Of a stretch of 50,934 bases of DNA, positions 41,013 through 49,391 are shown piece after piece. Under the pieces are notes generated by a model. That model was not told the origin of the DNA, did no database searches, and worked only from the letters and a program-made list of their open reading frames with translations. The stretch comes from an uncultured Eubacteriales bacterium. Lineage in GTDB: Bacteria; Bacillota; Clostridia; Oscillospirales; Acutalibacteraceae. The stretch is taken from the NCBI GenBank assembly GCA_934454655.1, contig CAKSFK010000015.1, positions 1-50,934 on the forward strand. Direction: 5' to 3'. Positions within the stretch are counted from its first letter, which is position 1. Each line of letters opens with the position of its first letter. Made by a program: the position numbers and the translations under genes.

Positions 41013-41798
41013 ATGCCACGCAGGGAAGCAAACGATGAATTTGCAAGAAAAAGAATACTGCGGAGAAAAAGAATAATAAGACGCAGAATAATATTGGGCT
41101 TCGGTGTGTTTTTCGTTCTGCTCTCCGCGGTATTTGCCGTGCTGTCGTTTACCGTTCTTTTCCCCGTAAAGTCGGTTAATGCCGCGGGCAGTAAAATATA
41201 TTCTCCGGAGGAGATTGTCGCCGCCTGCGGTATAAACGCGGGGGATAACCTTTTAAGGGCGGATGTCGATACGGAGAAAATCAGAAAACGGCTGCCTTAT
41301 GTTCAGTCGGTCACGGTGCGTCGCAAACTGCCCGACACCGTAAATATCACGGTTAAGGACGCAAAGGAAAACGCGGTTGTAGGTTCGGGCGGGAAATATT
41401 ATTCCGTCGGTCGGGACTGGTTCGTGCTTAACTGCTACGACGAAATGCCGCAGGACCTTATTGAAATAATATCCGACAGGATAGAATGTAAGGTCGGCTT
41501 GTTCGCAAAGTTTTCCGACGCTAAAACAGAAATGCTTATAAACGATATCGAAGAAAACGCCGGGAACTGCGGTATAAAACTTAATAAAATAGACCTTACC
41601 GACGAACTTACCGTTTCGGTTAAGGTTGAGGGACGCTTCGGGGTCAATATGGGAACGTCAAATAATCTTGATAAAAAATTCGCGCACCTGGGCGGTATGA
41701 TAAAAAATATAGACCCGCAGAAAACAGGCAAAATAAATTTAAGTATGTGGACGCCCTCAAACACCGAGGGAACGTTTGTTGAGGGCAGTGCCGAATAG
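41013..41798 (+). CDS. ftsQ: Cell division protein FtsQ/DivIB
   Basis: Bitopic division protein, 261 residues: a very basic cytoplasmic N-terminus (RKRILRRKRIIRRR), one transmembrane helix (about 26-50) and an extracytoplasmic POTRA domain (about 52-120, starting VKSVNAAGSKIYSPEEIV). A beta domain typical of FtsQ/DivIB follows. It links FtsL/FtsB to the septal synthase. A GGAAGTGA ribosome site precedes the ATG. About 170 bases with a separate promoter follow before ftsZ. Confidence 0.93.
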   Translation: MPRREANDEFARKRILRRKRIIRRRIILGFGVFFVLLSAVFAVLSFTVLFPVKSVNAAGSKIYSPEEIVAACGINAGDNLLRADVDTEKIRKRLPYVQSVTVRRKLPDTVNITVKDAKENAVVGSGGKYYSVGRDWFVLNCYDEMPQDLIEIISDRIECKVGLFAKFSDAKTEMLINDIEENAGNCGIKLNKIDLTDELTVSVKVEGRFGVNMGTSNNLDKKFAHLGGMIKNIDPQKTGKINLSMWTPSNTEGTFVEGSAE

Positions 41799-41969
41799 CC
41801 TGTCTATACATATGCGTGAATATGCGGGGTATATTTTTGTGCAAACAAAAAAATATTACAATAATGTAATAAAAAGTGTTGAAATTTAAAAAGATATATG
41901 TTATTATCATATTAAGTGAAATAATATCAGGTGTAATATAAGATTTACATAAATACGGAGGAATTTAAA
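41799..41969 (+). promoter_or_regulatory. Promoter region of ftsZ
   Basis: TTGAAA (41879-41884), a 17-bp spacer and TATTAT (41902-41907) form a sigma-A-type promoter within an A/T-rich gap. Upstream lies a small palindrome, TATTAC/GTAATA, that could be an UP element or a binding site. It lets ftsZ be expressed apart from the wall genes. Confidence 0.75.
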
Positions 41970-43028
41970 ATGCCATTTGAAGTAGCAGAAGATCAGGCAA
42001 ATGTTGTGCAAATAAAGGTTGTGGGCGTCGGCGGAGGCGGCGGAAACGCTGTTAACCGTATGGTGGACGCAGGCGTTCGCGGCGTTGAATTTATTGCTGT
42101 TAATACGGATAAGGCGGCTCTTATTCAATCGAAAGCCAACCAGAAGATACAAATCGGCGATAAAACCACTTCGGGTATGGGCGCGGGCGGCAACCCCGAT
42201 AACGGAAGAGCTGCAGCAGAGGAATCGCGCGACGAAATAGCTGCGGCTATACGCAGCGCCGATATGATATTCATCACCGCAGGTATGGGCGGCGGCACAG
42301 GAACAGGTGCGGCTCCCATTGTGGCGGGAATTGCAAAGGAACTCGGCATACTCACTGTGGGTATTGTAACAAAGCCGTTCGCGTTTGAGGGCAAAAAGCG
42401 TATGACTCAGGCAGAGGCGGGCATTGCCGCACTGCGTGAGCAGGTGGACAGCCTTGTTGTTATCCCGAATGAGCGCCTTAAATTTGTTTCCGAGCAGAAG
42501 ATCACGTTTAAGAACGCATTTGATATTGCCGATGATGTTTTAAGACAGGGTGTTCAGAGCATTTCCGAGCTTATCAATGTTACCGCGCTTGTTAACCTTG
42601 ACTTTGCCGATGTTAAATCCATTATGGCAGACGCAGGCTATGCTCATATGGGCGTCGGCGTTGCTACCGGCAGGGATAAGGCTGAGCAGGCGGCTCGTAC
42701 CGCAATAAGCAGCCCGCTTATTGAAACTTCAATGGAAAATGCGCGCGGCGTTATTATCAGCATTACAGGTTCTTCTGATATCGGACTTGAAGAGGTTGAA
42801 CTTGCATCCTCAATTATTTCCGATATGGCTCATCCGGACGCTACCATTATTTGGGGCGCTCAGCTTGATGATACGCTTGAGGATACCATTCGTGTTACGG
42901 TTGTTGCAACCGGGCTCGGTGATGACAAGAAGGAAGAAAAGAATAATGATTTGGCGTCCATTCTCGGCAACTCCGGAGATGACGACGAGAGTTACAGTGA
43001 TGTTATAAACTTCTTCAAAAAGGATTAA
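41970..43028 (+). CDS. ftsZ: Cell division GTPase FtsZ
   Basis: Tubulin-like GTPase that forms the division ring. The 352-residue product has the signature loop GGGTGTGAAP at about 107-116 and the NTD/C-terminal segments VIPNERL and NVTALVNLDFADVKSIM. The part beyond the core is short. After about residue 315 there is only a small charged linker, ending SDVINFFKKD, in place of the long linker plus DIPxFLR-type tail seen in many species. The DVxxFF end may still serve as the tail peptide. A strong terminator follows. Confidence 0.98.
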   Translation: MPFEVAEDQANVVQIKVVGVGGGGGNAVNRMVDAGVRGVEFIAVNTDKAALIQSKANQKIQIGDKTTSGMGAGGNPDNGRAAAEESRDEIAAAIRSADMIFITAGMGGGTGTGAAPIVAGIAKELGILTVGIVTKPFAFEGKKRMTQAEAGIAALREQVDSLVVIPNERLKFVSEQKITFKNAFDIADDVLRQGVQSISELINVTALVNLDFADVKSIMADAGYAHMGVGVATGRDKAEQAARTAISSPLIETSMENARGVIISITGSSDIGLEEVELASSIISDMAHPDATIIWGAQLDDTLEDTIRVTVVATGLGDDKKEEKNNDLASILGNSGDDDESYSDVINFFKKD

Positions 43029-43039
43029 TGATGAAGGAA

Positions 43040-43081
43040 AGGCTGTAAAAAAACGAAAGTTTTTTTACAGCCTGTTTTTTT
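43040..43081 (+). terminator. Intrinsic terminator after ftsZ
   Basis: A perfect 15-bp stem (43040-43054 with 43059-43073, AGGCTGTAAAAAAAC arm) with a GAAA tetraloop followed by TTTTTT. It ends the dcw transcript. Confidence 0.94.
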
Positions 43082-43093
43082 AAAATTTTACCA

Positions 43094-43122
43094 TTGACTT
43101 AAAGCCGAAATAGGGTTACAAT
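43094..43122 (+). promoter_or_regulatory. Sigma-A-type promoter of the DUF1292 gene
   Basis: TTGACT (43094-43099), 17-bp spacer, TACAAT (43117-43122), about 30 bases before the start codon. Confidence 0.8.
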
Positions 43123-43153
43123 ATAAAAAGAAAATACATTCCGGAGGATTGAA

Positions 43154-43468
43154 ATGGAAGAAAAGAAAAATTTGGATGATTATAATCCGGATATAGTTAC
43201 CCTTTCCGACGATGACGGAAAGGAATATACGTTTGAGGTGCTTGACGCCGTTGAAACCGATACAGGCAGGTATCTTGCAATGCTTCCCGTGTTTGACGAC
43301 CCACAGAAATCTCTTGATGACAGCGGAGAATTGGTAATCGTCAAGGTCGGGGACGAGGAAAACGGCGACGAATACTATTATGAAATTGAGGATGATGACG
43401 AATACGAAACAATTGCCGACGCTTTTATAGAGCGCTTGGAGGATTTTTTTGAAATTGACAATGAATAG
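43154..43468 (+). CDS. DUF1292 family protein
   Basis: A small acidic cytoplasmic protein of 104 residues in the DUF1292 (YrzB) family, common in Firmicutes and without a known role. Visible features are the opening NPDIVTLSDDDGKEYTFEVLD and a repeat-like second half DEYYYEIEDDDEYETI, with many Asp/Glu and Tyr. It is usually found near alaS/ruvX genes, so its place here after ftsZ is not the common one. It has its own promoter and a hairpin and T tract after the stop, so it is probably a single-gene transcript. Confidence 0.85.
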   Translation: MEEKKNLDDYNPDIVTLSDDDGKEYTFEVLDAVETDTGRYLAMLPVFDDPQKSLDDSGELVIVKVGDEENGDEYYYEIEDDDEYETIADAFIERLEDFFEIDNE

Positions 43469-43511
43469 ACTGACGGGGATGACTTCTCCGGTTAGCCTAT
43501 GCAAGCGGGAA

Positions 43512-43545
43512 TAATCCGAGCCGTTTTTTCGGTCGAGGATTTTTT
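43512..43545 (+). terminator. Probable terminator after the DUF1292 gene
   Basis: AATCC...GCCG pairs imperfectly with CGG...GGATT around a TTTTTT loop and is followed by TTTTTT. It ends just before the 6S RNA. Confidence 0.6.
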
Positions 43546-43548
43546 GTG

Positions 43549-43743
43549 ATGTCCTGCGTTGTTCGCGGACCGCGTCTTATATAGCCCTACAACTTTAAAA
43601 TTAGGGGTCCTATCTCATACGGCGGATTGCAGACCTCCCGCGGCTGTGCCGAGTTCGGAAGAAGGGAGCGTGAAACCGTACGGCGGACACCCACCTGCTT
43701 TTACCGCAGGTTATTTTAAGCGCATTACGGCAGTGCGGGACTC
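43549..43743 (+). ncRNA. ssrS: 6S RNA
   Basis: 6S RNA binds sigma-70/A RNA polymerase by mimicking an open promoter. The sequence has the expected order of elements. The closing stem is GTCCTGCGTTGTTCGC (43551 onward) against GCGCATTACGGCAGTGCGGGAC (to 43741). The 3' side of the central bubble has a small hairpin, ACCTGCTTTTACCGCAGGT (43693-43711). A long apical arm includes TACGG/CCGTA and CTCCC/GGGAG pairs. The 5' TGTTCGC and 3' GGCAGTGCGGGA correspond closely to the E. coli ends. No clear promoter precedes it, so it may be processed from a longer transcript. A covariance search would confirm. Confidence 0.85.
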
Positions 43744-43761
43744 CAATTGAATATTTGTTAC

Positions 43762-43805
43762 GGACTGCGGCAAACAATTTTCAATGTTTGCGGCAGTCCT
43801 TGTTT
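43762..43805 (+). terminator. Terminator after 6S RNA
   Basis: GGACTGCGGCAAACA pairs with TGTTTGCGGCAGTCC (one central mismatch) across an eight-base loop, followed by TTGTTTGTT. Confidence 0.8.
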
Positions 43806-43926
43806 GTTAAATGCCTTTTTTAACCGAAGGCCGCAGTTAATGTTCATAAATGCACGTAAATATATGCGGCATAATTTATGTATATTCAACCGAAATAAAA
43901 AAAATAATTTTTTTTTAAAAAAAACC

Positions 43927-43955
43927 TTTATTTTTGGCTTAAAAATTGATATAAT
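43927..43955 (+). promoter_or_regulatory. Likely promoter of ppdK
   Basis: TATAAT at 43950-43955 with TTTATT 17 bp upstream (43927-43932). The region before it is dominated by A and T runs that could act as an UP element. The -35 is weak. Confidence 0.55.
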
Positions 43956-44041
43956 GGTATGGATACCTAACGCATACGCGGTTAGTGTAGCTTTGTTAAT
44001 AATGGATATTATCCATAAAAAATTCAGGAGGTCGATTCTTA

Positions 44042-46675
44042 ATGAGTCACAAGTACGTTTACCTTTTCAGCGAAGGCAACGCAAAAATGCGTGAGCTTTT
44101 GGGCGGTAAGGGTGCTAACCTTGCAGAGATGACCGGCTTAGGTCTTCCCGTTCCGCAGGGCTTCACCATTTCCACCGAGGCTTGCACACAGTATTATGAA
44201 GACGGTCAGAAGATCAACGATGAAATCCAGGCTCAGATAATGGAATATATTGAGAAGATGGAAACCATCACCGGCAAAAAGTTCGGCGATAAGGAAAATC
44301 CGCTCCTCGTTTCCGTTCGTTCGGGCGCCCGTGCTTCAATGCCCGGTATGATGGATACCATCCTTAACCTCGGTCTTAATGAAGAGGTTGTTAACGTAAT
44401 TGCGGAGAAATCCAATAACCCCCGTTGGGCTTGGGACTGTTATAGAAGATTCATCCAGATGTACTCCGACGTTGTTATGGAAGTTGGTAAAAAGTACTTC
44501 GAACAGCTTATTGACGCCATGAAGGTAAAGAGAGGCGTTACTCAGGACGTTGAACTTACCGCTGACGACCTTAAAGAGCTTGCGGGTCAGTTCAAGGCTG
44601 AATACAAATCTAAGATAGGCACAGACTTCCCGACCGATCCTAAGGAGCAGTTGATGGGTGCTATCAAGGCTGTTTTCCGTTCGTGGGACAACCCCCGCGC
44701 TAACGTTTACCGCCGTGATAATGATATCCCGTATTCTTGGGGTACTGCCGTTAACGTTCAGATGATGGCGTTCGGTAATATGGGCGATGACTGCGGTACA
44801 GGCGTTGCGTTCACCCGTGACCCCGCTACCGGCGCTAAGGGTCTTTTCGGTGAGTTCCTCACCAATGCACAGGGCGAGGACGTTGTTGCAGGCGTTCGCA
44901 CTCCTATGCACATTTCCGAAATGGAAGAAAAATTCCCCGAGGCCTTCAAGCAGTTCAAGGAAGTTTGCAAAACTCTTGAAAATCACTATCGCGATATGCA
45001 GGATATGGAATTCACCGTTGAACACGGTAAACTCTTTATGCTTCAGACACGTAACGGTAAGAGAACCGCTCAGGCAGCTCTTAAGATTGCGTGCGACCTT
45101 GTTGACGAGGGTATGATCACCGATGAGGAAGCGGTTCTTATGATTGATCCCCGCAACCTTGATACACTTCTCCATCCGCAGTTTGACGCTAAGGCGTTAA
45201 AGGCGGCAACACCGGTCGGTAAGGCTCTTCCGGCTTCTCCCGGCGCTGCCTGCGGTAAGATAGTATTCACCGCGGAGGACGCTAAGGCTTGGGGCGCTCG
45301 CGGCGAAAAGGTTGTTCTCGTTCGTCTTGAAACTTCACCCGAGGATATTGAGGGTATGAAGGCGGCTCAGGGTATACTCACCGTTCGCGGCGGTATGACC
45401 TCTCACGCTGCCGTTGTTGCGCGCGGTATGGGTACTTGCTGCGTTTCCGGCTGCACCGCTATTAATATGGACGAAGAGAACAAACAGTTCACACTTTCCG
45501 GCAAAACCTATCACGAGGGCGATTATATTTCTCTTGACGGTTCAACCGGTAATATCTATGACGGCATAATCCCGACTGTTGACGCGTCTATCGCGGGCGA
45601 ATTCGGCAGAATTATGGGTTGGGCTGATAAATACCGCAAGCTCGGCGTTCGCACCAATGCGGATACTCCCAGAGATGCCAAAAAGGCAGCTGAACTCGGC
45701 GCTGAGGGTATCGGTCTTTGCCGTACAGAGCATATGTTCTTTGAGGGCGACAGGATTGACTACTTCCGTCAGATGATCTGCTCATCTACCGTTGAAGAGC
45801 GTGAAAAGGCTCTTGAAAAGATTATTCCCTTCCAGCAGGGCGACTTTGAAAAGCTTTATGAGGCACTTGAGGGCAAGCCGGTTACTATCCGTTTCTTAGA
45901 TCCTCCGCTTCACGAGTTCGTTCCCACAGAAGAGGCTGATATTAAGAAACTTGCCGACGCACAGGGCAAGAGCGTTGAGGATATTAAGGCTATCATCGCT
46001 TCTCTCCACGAGGCTAACCCGATGATGGGTCACCGCGGCTGCCGTCTTGCGGTAACCTATCCGGAAATCGCAAAGATGCAGACCACCGCTGTTATCCGCG
46101 CGGCTATCAATGTTAAGAAGGCTCACGCCGATTGGAACATAGTTCCCGAAATTATGATTCCGCTCGTAGGCGACGTTAAAGAGCTTAAGTATGTTAAAAA
46201 GACCGTAGTTGAAACAGCCGACGCTGAGATCGCCGCTGCCGGAATCGACCTTAAGTACGAAGTAGGTACTATGATTGAAATTCCGCGGGCTGCTCTCACA
46301 GCCGACGAGATCGCTAAGGAAGCTGAGTTCTTCTGTTTCGGTACTAACGACCTTACCCAGATGACCTACGGATTCAGCCGTGACGATGCGGGTAAGTTCC
46401 TCGATGCTTATTATGACGCTAAGATTTTCGAGAACGATCCGTTCGCTAAACTCGATCAGGTTGGTGTAGGCAAGCTTATGGAAATGGCTGTTAAGCTTGG
46501 TAAGAGCGTAAGAAAAGACCTTCACTGCGGTATCTGCGGTGAACACGGCGGTGACCCGTCCTCTGTTGAGTTCTGCCACAAGATAGGTCTTGACTATGTT
46601 TCCTGCTCACCGTTCCGTGTACCGATCGCTCGTCTTGCAGCGGCTCAGGCTGCTATCAAGGACGGCAGGAACTAA
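44042..46675 (+). CDS. ppdK: Pyruvate, phosphate dikinase
   Basis: Reversibly converts pyruvate, ATP and phosphate to PEP, AMP and diphosphate; in fermentative Clostridia it often works in glycolysis. The 877-residue protein has an N-terminal ATP-grasp domain (GGKGANLAEMTGLGLPVPQG). The swivelling phosphohistidine domain carries GGMTSHAAVVARGMG near 451-465. The C-terminal TIM-barrel has the active Cys in CGICGEHGG near 829. Length is normal. It has a GGAGG ribosome site and stands as a single gene with terminator sequences after it. Codon use shows many C-ending and GGT codons, as expected for an abundant protein. Confidence 0.98.
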   Translation: MSHKYVYLFSEGNAKMRELLGGKGANLAEMTGLGLPVPQGFTISTEACTQYYEDGQKINDEIQAQIMEYIEKMETITGKKFGDKENPLLVSVRSGARASMPGMMDTILNLGLNEEVVNVIAEKSNNPRWAWDCYRRFIQMYSDVVMEVGKKYFEQLIDAMKVKRGVTQDVELTADDLKELAGQFKAEYKSKIGTDFPTDPKEQLMGAIKAVFRSWDNPRANVYRRDNDIPYSWGTAVNVQMMAFGNMGDDCGTGVAFTRDPATGAKGLFGEFLTNAQGEDVVAGVRTPMHISEMEEKFPEAFKQFKEVCKTLENHYRDMQDMEFTVEHGKLFMLQTRNGKRTAQAALKIACDLVDEGMITDEEAVLMIDPRNLDTLLHPQFDAKALKAATPVGKALPASPGAACGKIVFTAEDAKAWGARGEKVVLVRLETSPEDIEGMKAAQGILTVRGGMTSHAAVVARGMGTCCVSGCTAINMDEENKQFTLSGKTYHEGDYISLDGSTGNIYDGIIPTVDASIAGEFGRIMGWADKYRKLGVRTNADTPRDAKKAAELGAEGIGLCRTEHMFFEGDRIDYFRQMICSSTVEEREKALEKIIPFQQGDFEKLYEALEGKPVTIRFLDPPLHEFVPTEEADIKKLADAQGKSVEDIKAIIASLHEANPMMGHRGCRLAVTYPEIAKMQTTAVIRAAINVKKAHADWNIVPEIMIPLVGDVKELKYVKKTVVETADAEIAAAGIDLKYEVGTMIEIPRAALTADEIAKEAEFFCFGTNDLTQMTYGFSRDDAGKFLDAYYDAKIFENDPFAKLDQVGVGKLMEMAVKLGKSVRKDLHCGICGEHGGDPSSVEFCHKIGLDYVSCSPFRVPIARLAAAQAAIKDGRN

Positions 46676-46777
46676 TCGAGCTGTCCCCCGTACACTCCCT
46701 TTTATCCCGATTTTACTCAAAAAGGGCAAAATCGTTTAGCGTAAAATAAAAGGAAAAAACGGGAAATACAAATAAAT
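46676..46777. other. Non-coding gap after ppdK with nested inverted repeat
   Basis: CGATTTT pairs with AAAATCG and the flanking CCTTTTAT with ATAAAAGG, giving an imperfect long stem. No coding sequence or known RNA is recognised. Confidence 0.4.
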
Positions 46778-46827
46778 AAAAGACCTACGTGTTTGTAGAG
46801 AAATCTGCAAACGCGGGGTCTTTTTTT
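46778..46827. terminator. Probable bidirectional terminator between ppdK and the GNAT gene
   Basis: AAAAGACC...CGTGTTTG pairs with GCAAACGC...GGTCTTTT. T tracts lie on both sides when read on either strand, which suits the converging ppdK and GNAT transcripts. Confidence 0.8.
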
Positions 46828-46916
46828 ATTGCGATGGGAGCACGTAACCGCGCCAAGAATAAAAAGTGCTGTTTTACGGACGGAATTACTACTTTAATCT
46901 CTTTTGCGGCAGTATA

Positions 46917-47543
46917 TCAGAACAGTTGCCCCGGAAGCTTCAGCTTTTCTTTTTTCGGAAATGTTGCCTCAAACGTTTCAAAGGCTTTCGGGTTTTTCTC
47001 ACAGATAAAATAGCCTTCCGGGTCCTTGTATGTGCCGGAAATGCCGTCAAGAAAACCCGGTATCAGTTCCTTTATAAGGAAGTAATCCGCCTCGGGGTCG
47101 TCCGCATAGCGCACTCCCTTTGTCTTTGCGGGGACGAAGCCCGATTTGCCGTAAAACAGAATGTTGCCTGTTATGGCAAGCGCGCCCACACCCATTTCTT
47201 TGGCTTTTTCCATGGAGAAGTCAAGCAATCTCTTACCGTAGCCCTGCCGCTTATACTTCGGAATAATGCCGATAGGGCCGAAGGTCATTATAGGCACTTT
47301 TCTTCCACTGTCACACTCAATTTCCGACCGCACATAGATGACCTGCCCGATAAGCTCGCCATTCAGCTCCGCTACAAAGTCAAGTTCCGGCACAAACGCG
47401 GGGTCATTCCGAAAACAGTGCAGCACATAGTGTTCCGTACATCCGGGGCGGTAGATATTCCAAAACGACTCGCGCGTAAGGTTTTCAACAGCGCGGTAAT
47501 CGTCTTTTGTTTCGGGACGGATAGTAATATTTTCTTGGAACAT
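46917..47543 (-). CDS. GNAT family N-acetyltransferase
   Basis: A 208-residue acetyltransferase of the GNAT superfamily (YhbS-like), using acetyl-CoA; the acceptor is unknown. The acetyl-CoA loop is in FGPIGIIPKYKRQGYGKRLL (about 88-107), with the preceding core strands including IGQVIYVRSEI. The C-terminal third (about 140-208) is longer than in minimal GNATs and has YFLIKELIPGFLDGISG. It is the last of four closely spaced minus-strand genes starting with a TetR regulator, 15 bases after the DUF998 gene, so it probably shares their control. Confidence 0.9.
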   Translation of the reverse strand: MFQENITIRPETKDDYRAVENLTRESFWNIYRPGCTEHYVLHCFRNDPAFVPELDFVAELNGELIGQVIYVRSEIECDSGRKVPIMTFGPIGIIPKYKRQGYGKRLLDFSMEKAKEMGVGALAITGNILFYGKSGFVPAKTKGVRYADDPEADYFLIKELIPGFLDGISGTYKDPEGYFICEKNPKAFETFEATFPKKEKLKLPGQLF

Positions 47544-47558
47544 AAAAAATTTTTCCTT

Positions 47559-48191
47559 TCAATATTTATTTTCAGGTTTCATAAAAAACAAGTGTATGCC
47601 GAGAGCCGCATTGAATCCTGTTGCGGCAAACACGCTGAAACGTTCCGCAATGCCGAAATAATCGGCGGGAACCAGATTAACACCTACTGCTCCCGCAAGC
47701 ATCATACCAAGAGCAATGCCCGCACATATTCCGTAAGAACGGCAATCTCTGCTTTTTGCTCCTGCAGAGATGATAATGCTCAGCGATATAACGGACAGCA
47801 GCACAACCAAAAAGGTGATGACCATATGCATAACATCCTGAAACGTGCCTGCGTAGCCGCTGTCGCTCAGCGGAAACATTCGGTACCCGACCGCCGATAT
47901 CCACTCCATAGCCGCAAACAAGTAAACACCCAATCGGAGCAGTCCGGTTTTTTGCCCGCTTATACCGATGCAGACGGCGGTTATGCAGACAACCTCACAC
48001 GCATTGTAAAGGGCACTTAGCTGATTCCACAGTGCAAGCGATGGCGCGCTTGCCGCGCTCAGGTCGCTTACTGCCTGAGCTATACGGTTGTAACCCGGGT
48101 AGGCAAGAGGCGCAAACACCACTGCCGTCGTGTACGAAACAAAGCTGACAACGCCGAGCAATCCCAGCTTTTGCGTCAATGGTTTTTTCAT
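47559..48191 (-). CDS. DUF998 family membrane protein
   Basis: A 210-residue integral membrane protein with about six hydrophobic helices, matching the DUF998 family. Visible features are an N-terminal KLGLLGVVSFVSYTTAVVFAP and the conserved region YPGYNRIAQAVSDLSAASAPSL, in which the Tyr-Asn/Ser-Asp-Leu-Ala-Ala stretch is the family signature. Function is unknown. The start is the ATG at 48191 with AGGAGG six bases upstream; an earlier in-frame start gives an unlikely extra helix. It is co-directional with tetR and the KTR gene, with 47 bases between. Confidence 0.87.
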   Translation of the reverse strand: MKKPLTQKLGLLGVVSFVSYTTAVVFAPLAYPGYNRIAQAVSDLSAASAPSLALWNQLSALYNACEVVCITAVCIGISGQKTGLLRLGVYLFAAMEWISAVGYRMFPLSDSGYAGTFQDVMHMVITFLVVLLSVISLSIIISAGAKSRDCRSYGICAGIALGMMLAGAVGVNLVPADYFGIAERFSVFAATGFNAALGIHLFFMKPENKY

Positions 48192-48238
48192 AATTTTCCT
48201 CCTAAAAAAGACGCAGTAAATGACCGCTGCAATTGCGG

Positions 48239-48430
48239 TCAGCACTGCGTCTTAGCGTCCGGCTGATCAATAATTTCTATTTGAAAGTTCTGTACGTTTA
48301 TAATATGCTCTTGCTTGCATTTGGGGCAAAAGAGCGGAAAATTTTTAAGTATTGTACTTTGCAGAAGCCGCAACCGCGTTTTTTCACCGCAAACAGGGCA
48401 AAGAACCCATCTTTCATCCAGCTTGCTCAC
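48239..48430 (-). CDS. Cysteine-rich KTR domain protein
   Basis: A 63-residue protein with two CxxC pairs (CPVCGEKTR at about 11-19 and FCPKCKQE at 34-41), a zinc-binding arrangement, and the end DAKTQC. This matches the cysteine-rich KTR family, small proteins often found in conjugative elements and mobile accessory regions and of unknown role. It begins with GTG, two bases after the tetR stop, with GGGTGA as ribosome site, so it is translated with tetR. Its presence suggests that the operon has a mobile history. Confidence 0.85.
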   Translation of the reverse strand: MSKLDERWVLCPVCGEKTRLRLLQSTILKNFPLFCPKCKQEHIINVQNFQIEIIDQPDAKTQC

Positions 48431-48432
48431 GT

Positions 48433-49074
48433 TTATTCACCCGTTTTTGAAACGCCGCCGTGAACCATACGGAAAAAGAGCCGCACATGGGTTCGGAGCT
48501 TTTCCAGACACTCTTTTTCTCTTTCCGGCTGTCGGTCGCAGATTCCGATCAGCGTCACAACCGGAGCGACATACATCAATGCCAGCGCATTCGGATCTTC
48601 CGCGCAAATTTCACCGCAGGCGATAAGAGCACGGAAAATACCGGAATGGTACTCTATAATACGGTCCACATACCGTTTGGAATAAAGCGCGGCAAGTTCC
48701 TGCGAACGAAATTGCTCAATGGTCATCATACGGCGAAATTGGCTTATGGTTTCATTGCGGAGCGAATATTCAAATATTTGCCGCACCTTTTCAAAAAGCG
48801 CGTCCTCGGTAATCTTTGTAAATACGGGAATATCACAATCCGCGTTTTGCACGTGAATGTTTATTTTGTCGGTATCGACCTCGTACCGAGCCGCCGTTGA
48901 CTCTACGATCGCATCAAAAATTGATTGTTTTCCCGAAAAGTGATTGTAAAGAGATGGCGCCTTAATGCCCACCGCCTTTGCAATTTCATCTACACTTACG
49001 GAGTCATACCCTCGCGCCGAGAAAAGCTCCAAAGCCTTATCCAAAATTTTTTGCTTGGTATCCTCCTGTTTCAT
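48433..49074 (-). CDS. TetR/AcrR family transcriptional regulator
   Basis: A 213-residue repressor-type regulator. Residues about 6-52 form the TetR helix-turn-helix: ILDKALELFSARGYDSVSVD followed by EIAKAVGIKAPSLYNHFSGK. The rest is a helical ligand-binding domain without clear specificity. It is the first gene of the minus-strand set tetR-KTR-DUF998-GNAT. A consensus promoter and a 20-bp palindrome just upstream suggest that it represses its own operon. The inducer is unknown. Confidence 0.94.
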   Translation of the reverse strand: MKQEDTKQKILDKALELFSARGYDSVSVDEIAKAVGIKAPSLYNHFSGKQSIFDAIVESTAARYEVDTDKINIHVQNADCDIPVFTKITEDALFEKVRQIFEYSLRNETISQFRRMMTIEQFRSQELAALYSKRYVDRIIEYHSGIFRALIACGEICAEDPNALALMYVAPVVTLIGICDRQPEREKECLEKLRTHVRLFFRMVHGGVSKTGE

Positions 49075-49087
49075 GTCTACATCTCAC

Positions 49088-49136
49088 TAACTAATATTCG
49101 TTAGTTATATTATAATCATATTTTGCACAATGTCAA
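49088..49136 (-). promoter_or_regulatory. tetR promoter with palindromic operator
   Basis: On the minus strand TTGACA (plus 49131-49136), 16 bp and a perfect TATAAT (plus 49109-49114). Immediately downstream is the palindrome TAACTAA-TATTCG-TTAGTTA (49088-49107), placed where a bound TetR dimer would block transcription. Confidence 0.85.
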
Positions 49137-49296
49137 GAGGTTTTTTTTACTGCCGCTCCGACTTTTGAGCGTTTCGTGCGGTAAACACCCGTCGATGTTT
49201 TTATTTTCCGTCAAAAATACCGGGCAGTGATTTTTTCAAAACAGCCAAAAAAATTCGATGTAAAATCCGTTAAGTATGTCATTAAAACAGCGGTTG
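49137..49296. other. Gap between tetR and the purine permease
   Basis: Non-coding stretch of about 160 bases containing A/T-rich sequence and no recognisable gene or RNA. The permease terminator begins at its far end. Confidence 0.4.
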
Positions 49297-49322
49297 TAAA
49301 AAAAGACGGCACACCGTCGGGA
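49297..49322 (-). terminator. Intrinsic terminator of the permease gene
   Basis: Read on the minus strand, GACGG pairs with CCGTC around TGTG and is followed by TTTTTTT. It lies about 70 bases past the stop codon. Confidence 0.8.
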
Positions 49323-49391
49323 TAAAATTGTTTAGGCTTTTATTGCCTTGTCCCTGCGGTGCGCCGCTCGTAATATGATTTAAAGGTATTA

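Noticed and set aside
43559..44094. Small open frames over and after the 6S RNA
   Set aside because: The region matches 6S RNA structure and a terminator, and the frames have no ribosome sites.
44336..45175. Minus-strand open frame of 279 codons inside ppdK
   Set aside because: Shadow of the ppdK frame; no ribosome site or recognisable protein features.
46866..48020. Plus-strand open frame of 384 codons opposite the GNAT and DUF998 genes
   Set aside because: The minus-strand genes have clear family motifs and ribosome sites; the plus-strand product is low-complexity, rich in Arg, His and Phe, and looks like an antisense reading.
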